Shown here piece by piece: positions 50,707-59,657 of a stretch of DNA of 64,000 bases (positions are counted from its first letter, which is position 1; each line of letters opens with the position of its first letter). The DNA is taken from the NCBI RefSeq assembly GCF_000158815.1, contig NZ_GG657738.1:4101496-4165495 (forward strand), read 5' to 3'. The DNA comes from Micromonospora sp. ATCC 39149 (GTDB taxonomy: Bacteria; Actinomycetota; Actinomycetes; Mycobacteriales; Micromonosporaceae). A model generated the notes under the pieces. It was not told the DNA's origin. It did not search any database and saw only the letters and a program-made list of their open reading frames with translations. Position numbers and translations under genes: made by a program.

Positions 50707-50754
50707 CTCCGTCCCCGTCTTCCGGCAGCGTTTGAAACCTTAACCACCTTGACG

Positions 50755-50771
50755 GGTGTACGGCGTACACC
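50755..50771. promoter_or_regulatory. TetR operator palindrome, site 1
   Basis: GGTGTACGGCGTACACC consists of arms GGTGTAC and GTACACC around GGC, a near-perfect palindrome. Confidence 0.8.
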
Positions 50772-50780
50772 TACTATTCC

Positions 50781-50809
50781 TGAGAAGGTGTACGGCGTAC
50801 ACCTTCTCA
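50781..50809. promoter_or_regulatory. TetR operator palindrome, site 2
   Basis: Arms of 13 bp (TGAGAAGGTGTAC and its complement) flank the spacer GGC. It contains the same core as site 1 and ends 10 bp before the ATG of the oxidoreductase gene, so bound repressor would block initiation. Confidence 0.85.
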
Positions 50810-50819
50810 GGAGGCGAGA

Positions 50820-51803
50820 ATGAAGGCGATCGTTCAGGACAGGTACGGTCCACCGGAGACGCTCACGCTCGCGGACGTCGACGTGCCGCAGCCGGCGGCC
50901 GGCGAAGTGCTCGTGCGGGTCGAAGCCGCCGCGCTCAACGCGTACGACTGGCATGTCATGCGTGGCGACCCGCGGATGGCGCGGTTGGCCCTCGGCCGGT
51001 CGCGGCCCCGGGCGCGCATTCGGGGCCGCGACTTCGCCGGCCGGGTCGAGGCCGTCGGGGCCGACGTTCGGCAGGTGCGCCCGGGCGACGCCGTCTTCGG
51101 CGACCTCGGCGACGCCAACGGCGCGTTCGCCGAGTACGTGTGTGTGCCCGAGGTCTTGGTCGCACCGAAGCCGGCGAACCTGACCCCGCAGCAGGCGGCA
51201 GCCCTGCCACTGGCCGGCGTCACCGCGCTCATGGGGCTGCGCGACGTCGGGCGGGTCGAGCCCGGCCACCGGGTCCTCGTCAACGGCGCATCCGGCGGCG
51301 TGGGCACCCTGGCCGTGCAGTTGGCCAAGGCGTTCGACGCCACCGTCACCGCGGTGTGCAGCACCCGCAACGTCGACCTGGTCCGCTCCCTCGGCGCCGA
51401 CCGCGTCGTCGACTACACCCGCGACGACTTCACCCGTGAGGCAGGTCGCCACGATCTGGTGTTCGACCTGGTCGGCAACCGGTCACTCACCGCACTGCGG
51501 CGGGCGCTGACCCCGACCGGGACGCTGGTGCTCTCCGGCGGAGGTGTGTACCAGGGCGGCAGCCTCGTCGGACCGGTCGGGCTCATCGCGCGCGGACGCC
51601 TGGTGGCACCGTTCGTCCGTCACCGCATCGCCGTTCTCACCACGGCACCGGGCCGGCAACACCTCGACACGCTTCGTGCCCACGCCGAGGCCGGGCGACT
51701 CACCCCGGTCGTCGACCGGACCTACCCGCTGCGCGAGGTGCCCCGAGCCATTCGGTACCTGGAGGGCGAACACGCGCGAGCCAAAGTGGTCATCACCATC
51801 TGA
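50820..51803 (+). CDS. NAD(P)-dependent quinone-oxidoreductase-like MDR protein
   Basis: This 327-residue protein is a zinc-independent medium-chain dehydrogenase. It starts MKAIVQDRYGPPETLTLADVDVPQPAAGEVLVRVEA and binds NAD(P)H through VLVNGASGGVGTLAVQLAKAF. No catalytic zinc cysteine follows the usual glycine-rich part, as in quinone oxidoreductases. It should reduce quinones or similar electrophiles. GGAGG precedes the start. It is divergent from the TetR regulator and has palindromic operators. Confidence 0.93.
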   Translation: MKAIVQDRYGPPETLTLADVDVPQPAAGEVLVRVEAAALNAYDWHVMRGDPRMARLALGRSRPRARIRGRDFAGRVEAVGADVRQVRPGDAVFGDLGDANGAFAEYVCVPEVLVAPKPANLTPQQAAALPLAGVTALMGLRDVGRVEPGHRVLVNGASGGVGTLAVQLAKAFDATVTAVCSTRNVDLVRSLGADRVVDYTRDDFTREAGRHDLVFDLVGNRSLTALRRALTPTGTLVLSGGGVYQGGSLVGPVGLIARGRLVAPFVRHRIAVLTTAPGRQHLDTLRAHAEAGRLTPVVDRTYPLREVPRAIRYLEGEHARAKVVITI

Positions 51804-51881
51804 CCCGTCACCTGCGCATCCCCAGCCGCGCCCCGAAGTCGGCGAGTGCCGCCAGCGGGCCTGGCCCCCGGCGGGCGACGC

Positions 51882-52100
51882 TCAGCGTCGCAGTTCCCGC
51901 CAGGCGGGGTTGCCCCCGCGCCACGCCCCCGCGAGGATGCTCGCGGAGCTGTGGCTGGAGCATTCCAGCACCTCTGAGCGGCCGTGCTCACCACCGATCT
52001 GCGCCTGAACCTCCCAGCGCTGACCATCGGTACGGATGTAGACGTCGCGACGCCCTCGCTTGGTCGCGTCCCCGTTCCACCAGTGTTCCTCGACGATCAC
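51882..52100 (-). CDS. small hypothetical protein
   Basis: This 72-residue frame starts at a GTG (MIVEEHWWNGDATKRGRRDVYIRTDGQRWEVQAQIGGEHGRSEVLEC) and ends AWRGGNPAWRELRR. The pattern resembles short actinobacterial proteins of unknown function, and the coding pattern is good. Confidence 0.6.
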   Translation of the reverse strand: MIVEEHWWNGDATKRGRRDVYIRTDGQRWEVQAQIGGEHGRSEVLECSSHSSASILAGAWRGGNPAWRELRR

Positions 52101-52316
52101 CTTGCGACCGTACCAGCAGGCGTGGTGGCGGCGTCAGTCGCGACGGTGAGCGAATTTCGGGAGCGGGCCGGGAGGCGGCCGCCCCGGCCGGCGCGCCGGC
52201 CGGGAACCGGTGCTCTACCGCCGTCCAAACGGCACGACCAGGCGACGGGCCGATCGACCGGCGTTCACCAACCGGGCATTCGGACACTGGCGATAAACGG
52301 ATCGAAGGCACCGTGA

Positions 52317-52344
52317 GCCCCGCCCGCGCACCGGCGGGCGGGGC
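52317..52344 (-). terminator. hairpin after the NmrA-like gene
   Basis: A perfect 11-bp stem (GCCCCGCCCGC / GCGGGCGGGGC) with a 6-base loop lies 13 bp downstream of the stop of the NmrA-like gene. Confidence 0.7.
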
Positions 52345-52356
52345 CACGGCGGCGGC

Positions 52357-53205
52357 TCAGAGCACGGCGCGCAGCGCCTCGGCGAGAGTGGTCGGCCGCC
52401 GGCCGATCAGCTTCGCCAGGTCGTCGCCGTCGACGTGCAGCGCGCCCCGGGACAGGCCGCGGTCGCTGTCGGCGAGGACGGCGGCGAAGCCCTCGGGCAG
52501 GCCGGCGCCGACCAGCACCTCCGTGAACTTCTCCACCGGCAGGTCGGTGTACCCGACGGCGCGTCCGGTCTGCCGGGACACCTCCTCGGCCAGTTCGGTC
52601 AGGGTGAACGCCTCGCCGCCCAGCTCGTACACCCGGTTGGTCTCCGCCGCGCCGGTGAGCGCCGCGGCGGCGGCCTCGGCGAGGTCCGCGCGGGTCGCGG
52701 CGCTGACCCGCCCGTCACCCGCCGATCCGGTCACCCCGAACTGGAGGTACGTCGGGACCTGGCCGGTGTAGTTCTCCAGGTACCAGCCGTTGCGCAGGAT
52801 CACGTACGGCAGGCCCGCGCCGACGATCTCCCGCTCGGTGGCCAGGTGTTCGCTGGCGAGGATCATGCCGGAGCGGTCGGCGTTGGCGATGCTGGTGTAG
52901 ACGACCAGCCCGACGCCGGCCTCGCGGGCGGCGGCGACGACGTTGCGGTGCTGGGCGATGCGCTGCCCGATCTCGCTGCCGGAGACGAACATCAGCTTGT
53001 CGGCCCCGGCGAACGCGCTGCGCAGCGAATCGGGGTCTGTGTAGTCGGCCTGCCGTGTTGTCACGCCGCGGTCGGCGAGGTCGGCGAGCCTGTCGGTGTC
53101 CCGGCCGAGCGCGACGATCTCGCCGGCCGGTATGCCCCGGTCAAGCAGCGAGGAGACGATCAGCCGGCCAAGGTGGCCGGAGGCTCCGGTGACGACGATG
53201 GACAT
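52357..53205 (-). CDS. NmrA-like NAD(P)H-binding oxidoreductase (QorB type)
   Basis: From the ATG at 53205 (MSIVVTGASGHLGRLIVSSLLDRGIPAGEIVALGRD) the protein is 282 residues. TGASGHLG is the Rossmann glycine motif. VYTSIANADRSG and RNGWYLENY fit the NmrA/QorB branch of the atypical SDR family, which reduces quinones or senses NADPH. It is divergent from an HxlR regulator, the same gene pair as qorA/qorR-type systems, so it is probably induced by quinone-like or oxidative stress. Confidence 0.92.
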   Translation of the reverse strand: MSIVVTGASGHLGRLIVSSLLDRGIPAGEIVALGRDTDRLADLADRGVTTRQADYTDPDSLRSAFAGADKLMFVSGSEIGQRIAQHRNVVAAAREAGVGLVVYTSIANADRSGMILASEHLATEREIVGAGLPYVILRNGWYLENYTGQVPTYLQFGVTGSAGDGRVSAATRADLAEAAAAALTGAAETNRVYELGGEAFTLTELAEEVSRQTGRAVGYTDLPVEKFTEVLVGAGLPEGFAAVLADSDRGLSRGALHVDGDDLAKLIGRRPTTLAEALRAVL

Positions 53206-53342
53206 GGTGTGCTCCCTCTCGGTGGCGAAGACGATCTCCGGGGTCGGATCCGTCGTCCGGTGCAACGGGATGCTTTCGCCATGACTTCCCGTTGGAGAGT
53301 AGGCACCTTGAAGTAAGGCACTAACTGATGGAGAGTGAAGGC

Positions 53343-53699
53343 ATGGAACCCACTCCGTTCGCCCGCAACTGCGGCAGCCGGCAGGTCCTCGACCGGATCG
53401 GCGACCGGTGGAGCGTGCTCGTCGTCCTCACCCTCGCCGCCGGCGAAAAGCGCTTCAGCGAGCTGGCCCGGCACATCGAGGGAGTGAGCCAGAAGATGCT
53501 CACCCAGACGCTGCGCGGGCTGGAGCGCGACGGCCTGATCACCCGCACCGTGCACGCCGCCGTCCCGCCCCGGGTCGACTACGCGCTGACCGACCTCGGG
53601 CGCAGCCTGCTCGACCTGGTGGGCGGGCTGGAGGCGTGGGCGACGACCCACCTTGGTGAGGTCGAGGCCGCCCGCGTCCGCTACGACACCGCCGGCTGA
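53343..53699 (+). CDS. HxlR-family transcriptional regulator
   Basis: I chose the ATG at 53343 (MEPTPFARNCGSRQVLDRIGDRWSVLVVLTL), with GGAG nine bases ahead; an ATG at 53328 would add five residues. The winged helix is KRFSELARHIEGVSQKMLTQTLRGLERDGLITRT, and the end is VDYALTDLGRSLLD. The single cysteine near residue 10 (RNCGSRQVL) is the conserved redox- or quinone-sensing cysteine of QorR/HypR-type members. It probably controls the divergent oxidoreductase gene; the short repeated GGCAC element in the gap (around 53300) is a likely binding site. Confidence 0.92.
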   Translation: MEPTPFARNCGSRQVLDRIGDRWSVLVVLTLAAGEKRFSELARHIEGVSQKMLTQTLRGLERDGLITRTVHAAVPPRVDYALTDLGRSLLDLVGGLEAWATTHLGEVEAARVRYDTAG

Positions 53700-53752
53700 C
53701 ACCGCTGGGTCGCCCGGCCGCACCGCCCCGCGCCGGTCGACCGAGCCCCCGG

Positions 53753-54349
53753 TCAGGCCGCCAGCTGGTCGACCCGGGTGAGTACCTGGTCGACCAGGCC
53801 GTACTCCCGGGCCTCCTCGGCGGTGAACCAGCGGTCCCGGTCCCAGTCCTGCCGGATCTGCTCCAGGGTGCGCCCGCTGTGCCGGGCGATCAGCTCCTGC
53901 ATGGTGCGCTTGACGTGCAGCATGTTCTCTGCCTGGATGGTGATGTCGGCCACCGTGCCGCCGAACCCGCCCGACGGCTGGTGCATCATGATCCGCGAGT
54001 GGGGCAGGGCGTACCGCTTGCCGGCGGTGCCCGCGCAGAGCAGGAACTGGCCCATCGAGCCGGCCATGCCGAGCGCGAGGGTGGCCACGTCGTTGCGGAC
54101 GTACCGCATGGTGTCGTAGACGGCCATCCCGGCGCTCACCGAGCCGCCCGGCGAGTTGATGTAGAGATGGATGTCCCGCTCGCTGTCCTCGGCCGCCAGC
54201 AGCAGGAGCTGCGCGCAGATCTGGTTGGCCGACTCGTCGGTGACCTCCGTGCCGAGGAAGATGATCCGTTCCCGCAGCAACTGCTGGAAGACCTGGTCGT
54301 CGAAGGACGGCTGACCGCCGTTCCGCATCCGTACGTCGTACCTGATCAT
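53753..54349 (-). CDS. clpP: ClpP-family ATP-dependent protease subunit
   Basis: From the ATG at 54349 (MIRYDVRMRNGGQPSFDDQVFQQLLRERIIFLGTEV), with GGAGG before it, the protein is 198 residues. The catalytic serine lies in LGMAGSMGQFLLCAG and the histidine in RIMMHQPSGGFGG. It has no long propeptide. It forms part of the Clp barrel that degrades proteins fed by an AAA+ unfoldase. It lies behind a PopR/ClgR-like regulator gene, so it is probably a ClpP3/ClpP4-type paralogue rather than the main clpP1P2 pair. Confidence 0.92.
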   Translation of the reverse strand: MIRYDVRMRNGGQPSFDDQVFQQLLRERIIFLGTEVTDESANQICAQLLLLAAEDSERDIHLYINSPGGSVSAGMAVYDTMRYVRNDVATLALGMAGSMGQFLLCAGTAGKRYALPHSRIMMHQPSGGFGGTVADITIQAENMLHVKRTMQELIARHSGRTLEQIRQDWDRDRWFTAEEAREYGLVDQVLTRVDQLAA

Positions 54350-54441
54350 CACGAGCCTCCACGCCGCCGGCAGGCGACGGGAGCCGCCCAGGGGAACCGG
54401 TGCCCCCAGCGTCCGCCCGGCCGGGGGCGCGGTCCCAGCGT

Positions 54442-54473
54442 TTCTGCCGGCGGCAGATCCGCCGTCGGCAGAA
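54442..54473. promoter_or_regulatory. inverted repeat between the PopR-like and clpP genes
   Basis: Arms of 12 bp (TTCTGCCGGCGG / CCGTCGGCAGAA) match at 11 positions around an 8-base loop, 10 bp after the regulator stop codon. It may be a terminator or a site that controls clpP. Confidence 0.5.
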
Positions 54474-54483
54474 CCGGCCGGGC

Positions 54484-55131
54484 CTAGCGAACGGTCAGCC
54501 GCCGCCGGCCCGCCCGAGCCCGCCGCCGGGCCAGCACCCGGGCGGTACGCGCGGCGGGACGCCGCAGCGGCGCGGAGGCGAACAGCCGGATCGGCCACAC
54601 GTGCCCGGCCGATCCGAGGTGCCCCACCGCCCCGCCCACCGACGCCACAGGCGCGCCGAATCCCGCCCCGCCGACGTGCAGCAGCCGGCCGCCCGCAGAC
54701 GGGGTGACCCCGCCGAGCCGGAGCACCCGGCCGGCGGACACCGGCGCGGGGCACTGCACCCGAGGCGTCCCGCCCGACTGCGGCGCGGAAGCGTCGGCGT
54801 GGAACCCGAGGCGCGGGCGCGGGCTCGTCTCGCCCCCCACCGGCACCACCGGGTCCAGGCGGGCCAGGGCCGCGCGGGGCGCGGCCGGCAGCCGCCGCTC
54901 GACCCGGCGCAGGTCGTCGCGGGCCTCCTCCAGCAGGTCCGACAGGCCGATGCCGAGGGCGCGGCAGATCGCCGCCAGCACCTCGGAGCTGGCCTCCTTG
55001 CGCCCGCGCTCGACCTCGGAGAGGTACGGCAGGGACACCCCCGCCGCCTCGGCCACCTCGCGCAGGGTGCGGCCCTGGCGCTGCCGCACCCGGCGCAGCA
55101 CTCCGCCGATCACCCGCCGCAGCAACGACAT
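54484..55131 (-). CDS. PopR/ClgR-like XRE-family regulator of clp genes
   Basis: From the ATG at 55131 (MSLLRRVIGGVLRRVRQRQGRTLREVAEAAGVSLPYLSEVERGRKEASSEVLAAICRALG) the protein is 215 residues. The XRE helix-turn-helix with SLPYLSEVERGRKEASSE matches ClgR/PopR, which activate clp genes in Streptomyces and mycobacteria. The rest is disordered and rich in Ala, Arg and Gly, and lacks the short degron tail of ClgR. The clpP gene follows on the same strand, so the regulation is probably direct. Confidence 0.85.
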   Translation of the reverse strand: MSLLRRVIGGVLRRVRQRQGRTLREVAEAAGVSLPYLSEVERGRKEASSEVLAAICRALGIGLSDLLEEARDDLRRVERRLPAAPRAALARLDPVVPVGGETSPRPRLGFHADASAPQSGGTPRVQCPAPVSAGRVLRLGGVTPSAGGRLLHVGGAGFGAPVASVGGAVGHLGSAGHVWPIRLFASAPLRRPAARTARVLARRRARAGRRRLTVR

Positions 55132-55337
55132 CCGGGCCTCCTCGTGGTGGGCACTACTGCCCCCATCATGCCGGTTCGACGGGCCGCACACCGACCCGGA
55201 CGTGCGTCGGCGGCCGGGGCTCGGTCCCGACGAGGTGACCGCGTCCCTACCACCGGTGACCTACCGGCCTGCCGGGCTGGGCCGGCCCGTACCAGCTATG
55301 TTGTGCACGTGCAGGCGACGGAGGCGGAGCAGCGACG

Positions 55338-56354
55338 GTGATCCATTTTCCCGCGCAGCGGCGAGGCCCGTTGAGCGCGCTGAGCCTGCGTCTGGCCGCC
55401 GCCCTGGGCCTGGTCCTCGCCGTCGTCACCGCGGTCTACCTCGACCGGGACGGCTACCGTGACGTCAACGAGGACGGTCTTACGCTCCTCGACTGCTTCT
55501 ACTACGCGGTGGTTTCGCTCTCCACCACCGGGTACGGCGACATCACGCCGGCGGCGCCGTCCGCCCGGCTGGTCAACGTCCTGTTCGTCACCCCGGCCCG
55601 GGTGCTCTTCCTGATCATCCTGGTCGGCACCACCCTGGAAGTCCTGACCGAGCAGTACCGGACCGGCCGTCGTCTTACGCGGTGGAGGAGAAGCGTGAAG
55701 GACCACGTCATCATCTGCGGCTACGGCACCAAGGGCCGCAGCGCGGTCTCGGCTCTGCTGGAGAACGGCCTGGACAAGTCCCGAATCGTGGTGGTCGAGC
55801 GCAGTCCGGGGGCACTGCGGCAGGCGACCTCCGCCGGGCTGGTCGCGATCGAGGGGTCGGCGACCCGCTCCTCCGTGCTGAACGAGGCGCACGTACGCAA
55901 CGCCAAGGCGGTGATCATCGCGACCGACAGCGACGACGCGTCGGTCCTGGTGGCGCTCACCGTCCGGCAGCTCACCGTCGGCCAGGTGCGGATCATCGCG
56001 GCGGCCCGGGAGGCCGAGAACGCGCCGCTGCTCAAGCAGAGCGGCGCCCACCACGTGATCGTCTCCTCCGCCACGGCCGGCCGGCTACTCGGCCTGTCCA
56101 CCTCCGCGCCGCCGCTGATCGACGTGGTGGAGGACCTGCTGACCCCCGGTCAGGGCATGGCGCTGGCCATGCGGTCGGCGGAACGCAGCGAGGTCGGCCG
56201 CTCCCCGCGCGAGCTGGACACCCTCGTCATCGCGCTGGTCCGGCGGGGCAAGGTGGTCACGCTCTCCGACCGGGCAGCCGCGGTCATCGAAACCGGCGAC
56301 ATGCTCGTGCACGTGCGTGACGACCGTCCGCAGCCCGCCGGCACGCCGGGCTGA
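55338..56354 (+). CDS. potassium channel with RCK (TrkA-N) domain
   Basis: The GTG at 55338 gives 338 residues. Two membrane helices (residues about 15-35 and 85-102) flank the selectivity filter VVSLSTTGYGDITPA. The C-terminal RCK domain has the nucleotide-binding motif VIICGYGTKGRSAVSALL and IEGSATRSSVLNEA. It is a two-helix MthK-type channel, a tetramer in the membrane, gated by a ligand or NAD at the RCK ring. It converges with korB, separated by a strong hairpin. Confidence 0.92.
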   Translation: MIHFPAQRRGPLSALSLRLAAALGLVLAVVTAVYLDRDGYRDVNEDGLTLLDCFYYAVVSLSTTGYGDITPAAPSARLVNVLFVTPARVLFLIILVGTTLEVLTEQYRTGRRLTRWRRSVKDHVIICGYGTKGRSAVSALLENGLDKSRIVVVERSPGALRQATSAGLVAIEGSATRSSVLNEAHVRNAKAVIIATDSDDASVLVALTVRQLTVGQVRIIAAAREAENAPLLKQSGAHHVIVSSATAGRLLGLSTSAPPLIDVVEDLLTPGQGMALAMRSAERSEVGRSPRELDTLVIALVRRGKVVTLSDRAAAVIETGDMLVHVRDDRPQPAGTPG

Positions 56355-56390
56355 CGGGGCCCGGTTCCCGACGCGCTTCTTGCGGGCCGG

Positions 56391-56430
56391 ACGACAGGGC
56401 CCGGCACCTTCCGGTGCCGGGCCCTGTCGT
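56391..56430. terminator. strong bidirectional terminator hairpin
   Basis: A perfect 18-bp stem (ACGACAGGGCCCGGCACC and its complement) with a TTCC loop sits between the convergent channel and korB genes. It is the strongest hairpin in the window. Confidence 0.88.
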
Positions 56431-56448
56431 CGTACGGGCGGGACGAAA

Positions 56449-57483
56449 TCAGAGGATCGTCCAGGTGTCGCCGCTGCCCAGCAGGCCGGCGAGCTGCTGC
56501 TCCGGCGTCTCGGTGACCCCTGCCTTCGCCGCCTCGACCTGGCCCTGGACAACGCTGTCGTAGGACGGTCGGTCGACAGAGCGGAACACGCCGATCGGGG
56601 TGTTGCTCAGGTCGAGCCCCGGCAGCCGGGAGAGCGCGAACGCGTACGCCGGGTCGGCGACCGTCGCGTCGTGCACGACGATCTCCTCCGGACGGACCGA
56701 CGCGGTTTCCCGGACCTCCAGCCCGAAGCCGCCCGGCGGGTGTACGACGCAGAACCGCCCCTCGGCACCGAAGGTGATGGGCTGCCCGTGCTCCAGCCGG
56801 ATCAGGAAGTCGTCCCGGGTGCCCGGCTCCTTGAGCTGGTCGAACGCCCCGTCGTTGAAGATGTTGCAGTTCTGGTAGATCTCCACGAACGCCGAGCCCT
56901 GGTGCTCGGCGGCGGCCCGCAGCACCGACTGGAGGTGCTTGCGGTCGGAGTCGATGGTGCGGCCGACGAAGCTGGCCTCCGCGCCCAGGGCCAGCGAGAG
57001 CGGGTTGAACGGGGCGTCCGCCGAGCCGGCCGGGGTCGACTTGGTGATCTTGCCGACCTCGGAGGTCGGCGAGTACTGCCCCTTGGTCAGGCCGTAGATC
57101 CGGTTGTTGAACAGCAGGATCTTCAGGTTGACGTTGCGACGCAGCGCGTGGATGAGGTGGTTGCCGCCGATCGACAGTGCGTCGCCGTCGCCGGTGACGA
57201 CCCACACGGACAGGTCCGGGCGGGACACCGACAGGCCCGTTGCGATCGCCGGGGCGCGGCCGTGGATCGAGTGCATCCCGTAGGTGTTCATGTAGTACGG
57301 GAACCGGGACGAGCAGCCGATGCCGGAGACGAAGACGATCCGTTCCCGGGGGATGTTGAGTTCCGGCATGAACTGCTGCACGGCGGCGAGGATCGCGTAG
57401 TCACCGCAGCCGGGGCACCAGCGCACCTCCTGGTCGGACTTGAAGTCCTTCGCGGTGAGCTTGAGGGCGACGGGCTCAGACAT
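56449..57483 (-). CDS. korB: 2-oxoacid:ferredoxin oxidoreductase, beta subunit
   Basis: This 344-residue protein has the family motif VRWCPGCGDYAILAAVQQFMPEL, the thiamine-diphosphate loop VVTGDGDALSIGGNHLIHALRRNVNLKILLFNN and YGLTKGQYSPTS. Cysteines near the N-terminus (CPGC) help hold a 4Fe-4S cluster. With KorA it oxidises 2-oxoglutarate (or a related 2-oxoacid) and passes electrons to ferredoxin, a TCA-cycle step in actinobacteria that lack or bypass the dehydrogenase. It overlaps korA by 8 bases. Confidence 0.95.
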   Translation of the reverse strand: MSEPVALKLTAKDFKSDQEVRWCPGCGDYAILAAVQQFMPELNIPRERIVFVSGIGCSSRFPYYMNTYGMHSIHGRAPAIATGLSVSRPDLSVWVVTGDGDALSIGGNHLIHALRRNVNLKILLFNNRIYGLTKGQYSPTSEVGKITKSTPAGSADAPFNPLSLALGAEASFVGRTIDSDRKHLQSVLRAAAEHQGSAFVEIYQNCNIFNDGAFDQLKEPGTRDDFLIRLEHGQPITFGAEGRFCVVHPPGGFGLEVRETASVRPEEIVVHDATVADPAYAFALSRLPGLDLSNTPIGVFRSVDRPSYDSVVQGQVEAAKAGVTETPEQQLAGLLGSGDTWTIL

Positions 57484-59320
57484 TCTTCAGGACCTCTTCC
57501 AGCATCGTCTCCAGCTCGGTGGCCGTGAACGGCAGGCCGCGGACCTGGTTGTAGCCGATGGCGTCGACCAGGTACTTGCCCCGGATCACGTGGGCGAGCT
57601 GGCCGAGGTTCATCTCGGGGATGACCACCCGGTCGTAGGAGCGCAGCACCTCGCCGAGGTTGGCCGGCATCGGGGCCAGGTGCCGCAGGTGCGCCTGGGC
57701 GACGGAGAAACCGCGCTGGCGCAGCCGCCGGCAGGCGGCGCCGATCGGGCCGTACGTCGAGCCCCAGCCCAGCACCAGCATCCGGGCGTTGCCGTCCGGG
57801 TCCTCCACCTCGACGTCCGGCACCGGGATCGTCTCGATCCGGGCCGCCCGGGTACGCACCATGAAGTCGTGGTTCGCCGGGTCGTACGAGATGTCGCCGG
57901 TCTTGTCGGCCTTCTCCAGGCCGCCGATGCGGTGCTCCAGCCCCGGGGTGCCCGGGATGGCCCACGGCCGGGCCAGGGTCTGCGGGTCGCGCAGGTACGG
58001 CAGGAAGGTGCCGTTGTCGCCGTTGGGCGCGGTGGCGAACTCGACCCGCAGGTCGGGCAGGGACTCCACGTCGGGCAGCAGCCACGGCTCAGAGCCGTTG
58101 GCGACGTAGTTGTCCGACAGCAGGATCACCGGGGTGCGGTAGGTCAGCGCGATCCGGGCCGCCTCGATCGCCGCGTGGAAGCAGTCCGAGGGGGACTTCG
58201 GGGCGATCACCGCGACCGGGGCCTCGCCGTGCCGGCCGTGCAGGGCCATGTTGAGGTCGGCCTGCTCGGTCTTGGTGGGCATGCCCGTCGACGGCCCGGC
58301 CCGCTGTACGTCCACGATGACCAGCGGCAGCTCCAGCGCCACCGCCAGCGAGATCGTCTCGCTCTTGAGCGCCACGCCGGGGCCGCTGGTGGTGGTGACG
58401 CCGAGCGAGCCGCCGTACGACGCGCCGAGCGCCGCGCCGACGGCGGCGATCTCGTCCTCGGCCTGCATGGTGATCACGCCGAACCGCTTGTGCTTGCTCA
58501 GCTCGTGCAGGATGTCCGAGGCCGGGGTGATCGGGTACGCACCGAGGAACACCGGCAGGCCGGAGCGGACGCCCGCGGCCACCAGGCCGAGGGAGAGCGC
58601 CGCGTTGCCGGTGATGTTGCGGTAGGTGCCCGGCACCATCTTCGCCGGCTTCACCTCGTACCGGACCGAGAAGGAGTCGGTGGTCTCGCCGAAGTTCCAG
58701 CCGGCCCGGAAGGCCGCGACGTTCGCCGCGACCAGTGCGGGGCGCTTGGCGAACTTGCGCTCCAGGAAACGCAGCGTCGAGGAGTAGGGGCGGGAGTACA
58801 TCCAGGAGAGCAGGCCGAGGGCGAACATGTTCTTGGCCCGCTCGGCGTCCTTCTTGGACACCTCCTGGTCGGCGAGCGCCCTGACGGTCATCGAGGTGAG
58901 CGCGACGGGGTGCACCACGTACCCGGCGAGGGAGTCGTCGTCCAGCGGGCTGGTCTGGTATCCGACCTTGGCGAGGTTGCGCTTGGTGAACTCGTCGGTG
59001 TTCACGATGATGTCCGCGCCACGCGGCAGGTCGGCCAGGTTGGCCTTGAGAGCGGCCGGGTTCATCGCGACCAGCACGTTCGGCGCGTCGCCCGGGGTGA
59101 GGATGTCGTAGTCGGCGAAGTGCACCTGGAAGCTCGACACGCCCGGCAGGGTCCCTGCGGGGGCCCGGATCTCGGCCGGGAAGTTGGGCAACGTGGAGAT
59201 GTCGTTGCCCAGCTGGGCCGTCTCGGAGGTGAACCGGTCGCCGGTCAGCTGCATGCCGTCGCCGGAGTCGCCGGCGAACCGGATGACCACCCGATCGAGT
59301 TGACGGATCTGCTTCGTCAC
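57476..59320 (-). CDS. korA: 2-oxoacid:ferredoxin oxidoreductase, alpha subunit
   Basis: The GTG at 59320, with GAGGGGCAGG before it, gives 614 residues; the frame is open much further upstream but that part is non-coding. The fused gamma domain is at the N-terminus (VVIRFAGDSGDGMQLTGDRF, residues about 8-200). The pyrimidine-binding alpha domain follows (RSGLPVFLGAYPITPASDILHELSKH, then MQAEDEIAAVGAALGASYGG), and the C-terminal transketolase-like domain ends at the korB overlap. It forms the catalytic heterodimer with KorB. Confidence 0.95.
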   Translation of the reverse strand: MTKQIRQLDRVVIRFAGDSGDGMQLTGDRFTSETAQLGNDISTLPNFPAEIRAPAGTLPGVSSFQVHFADYDILTPGDAPNVLVAMNPAALKANLADLPRGADIIVNTDEFTKRNLAKVGYQTSPLDDDSLAGYVVHPVALTSMTVRALADQEVSKKDAERAKNMFALGLLSWMYSRPYSSTLRFLERKFAKRPALVAANVAAFRAGWNFGETTDSFSVRYEVKPAKMVPGTYRNITGNAALSLGLVAAGVRSGLPVFLGAYPITPASDILHELSKHKRFGVITMQAEDEIAAVGAALGASYGGSLGVTTTSGPGVALKSETISLAVALELPLVIVDVQRAGPSTGMPTKTEQADLNMALHGRHGEAPVAVIAPKSPSDCFHAAIEAARIALTYRTPVILLSDNYVANGSEPWLLPDVESLPDLRVEFATAPNGDNGTFLPYLRDPQTLARPWAIPGTPGLEHRIGGLEKADKTGDISYDPANHDFMVRTRAARIETIPVPDVEVEDPDGNARMLVLGWGSTYGPIGAACRRLRQRGFSVAQAHLRHLAPMPANLGEVLRSYDRVVIPEMNLGQLAHVIRGKYLVDAIGYNQVRGLPFTATELETMLEEVLKNV

Positions 59321-59657
59321 GCCTGCCCCTCGCTTCGCTCTGCGCGGTCGTGCGGGCGGCTGAACATGGTGATGACCTCGCCTTGCCCGGCCACGTGACC
59401 TCCTTGACACAGCGCTGCCCCCGTACCGCCCGTGGGTGGTCCGGTCCGGTCTGTAATTCCTACCCGAGAGCCTACGTCGGATGGGGTGTCGAACCTGACC
59501 GGTGGTCCGCCGAGTGGGAACGGATTCCGGGTGGTTATCGCCAGTTATGAGGTGATTTGCCCTGGCCGCCGTAATCAGGATCACCGGTCGCGGGGCCGGT
59601 CGCCGGGGGCGTCGCTCCCCAATCCGGACGACGGGTGGCCGGTCCGAGGGGACCCGG
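59321..59657. other. intergenic region upstream of korA
   Basis: The stretch holds the promoter of korAB and the end of the secreted-protein gene on the same strand. I see no gene and no strong hairpin. Confidence 0.45.

Noticed and set aside
57440..59398. 652-residue plus-strand open frame
   Set aside because: It is the antisense shadow of korA, produced by the high GC content.
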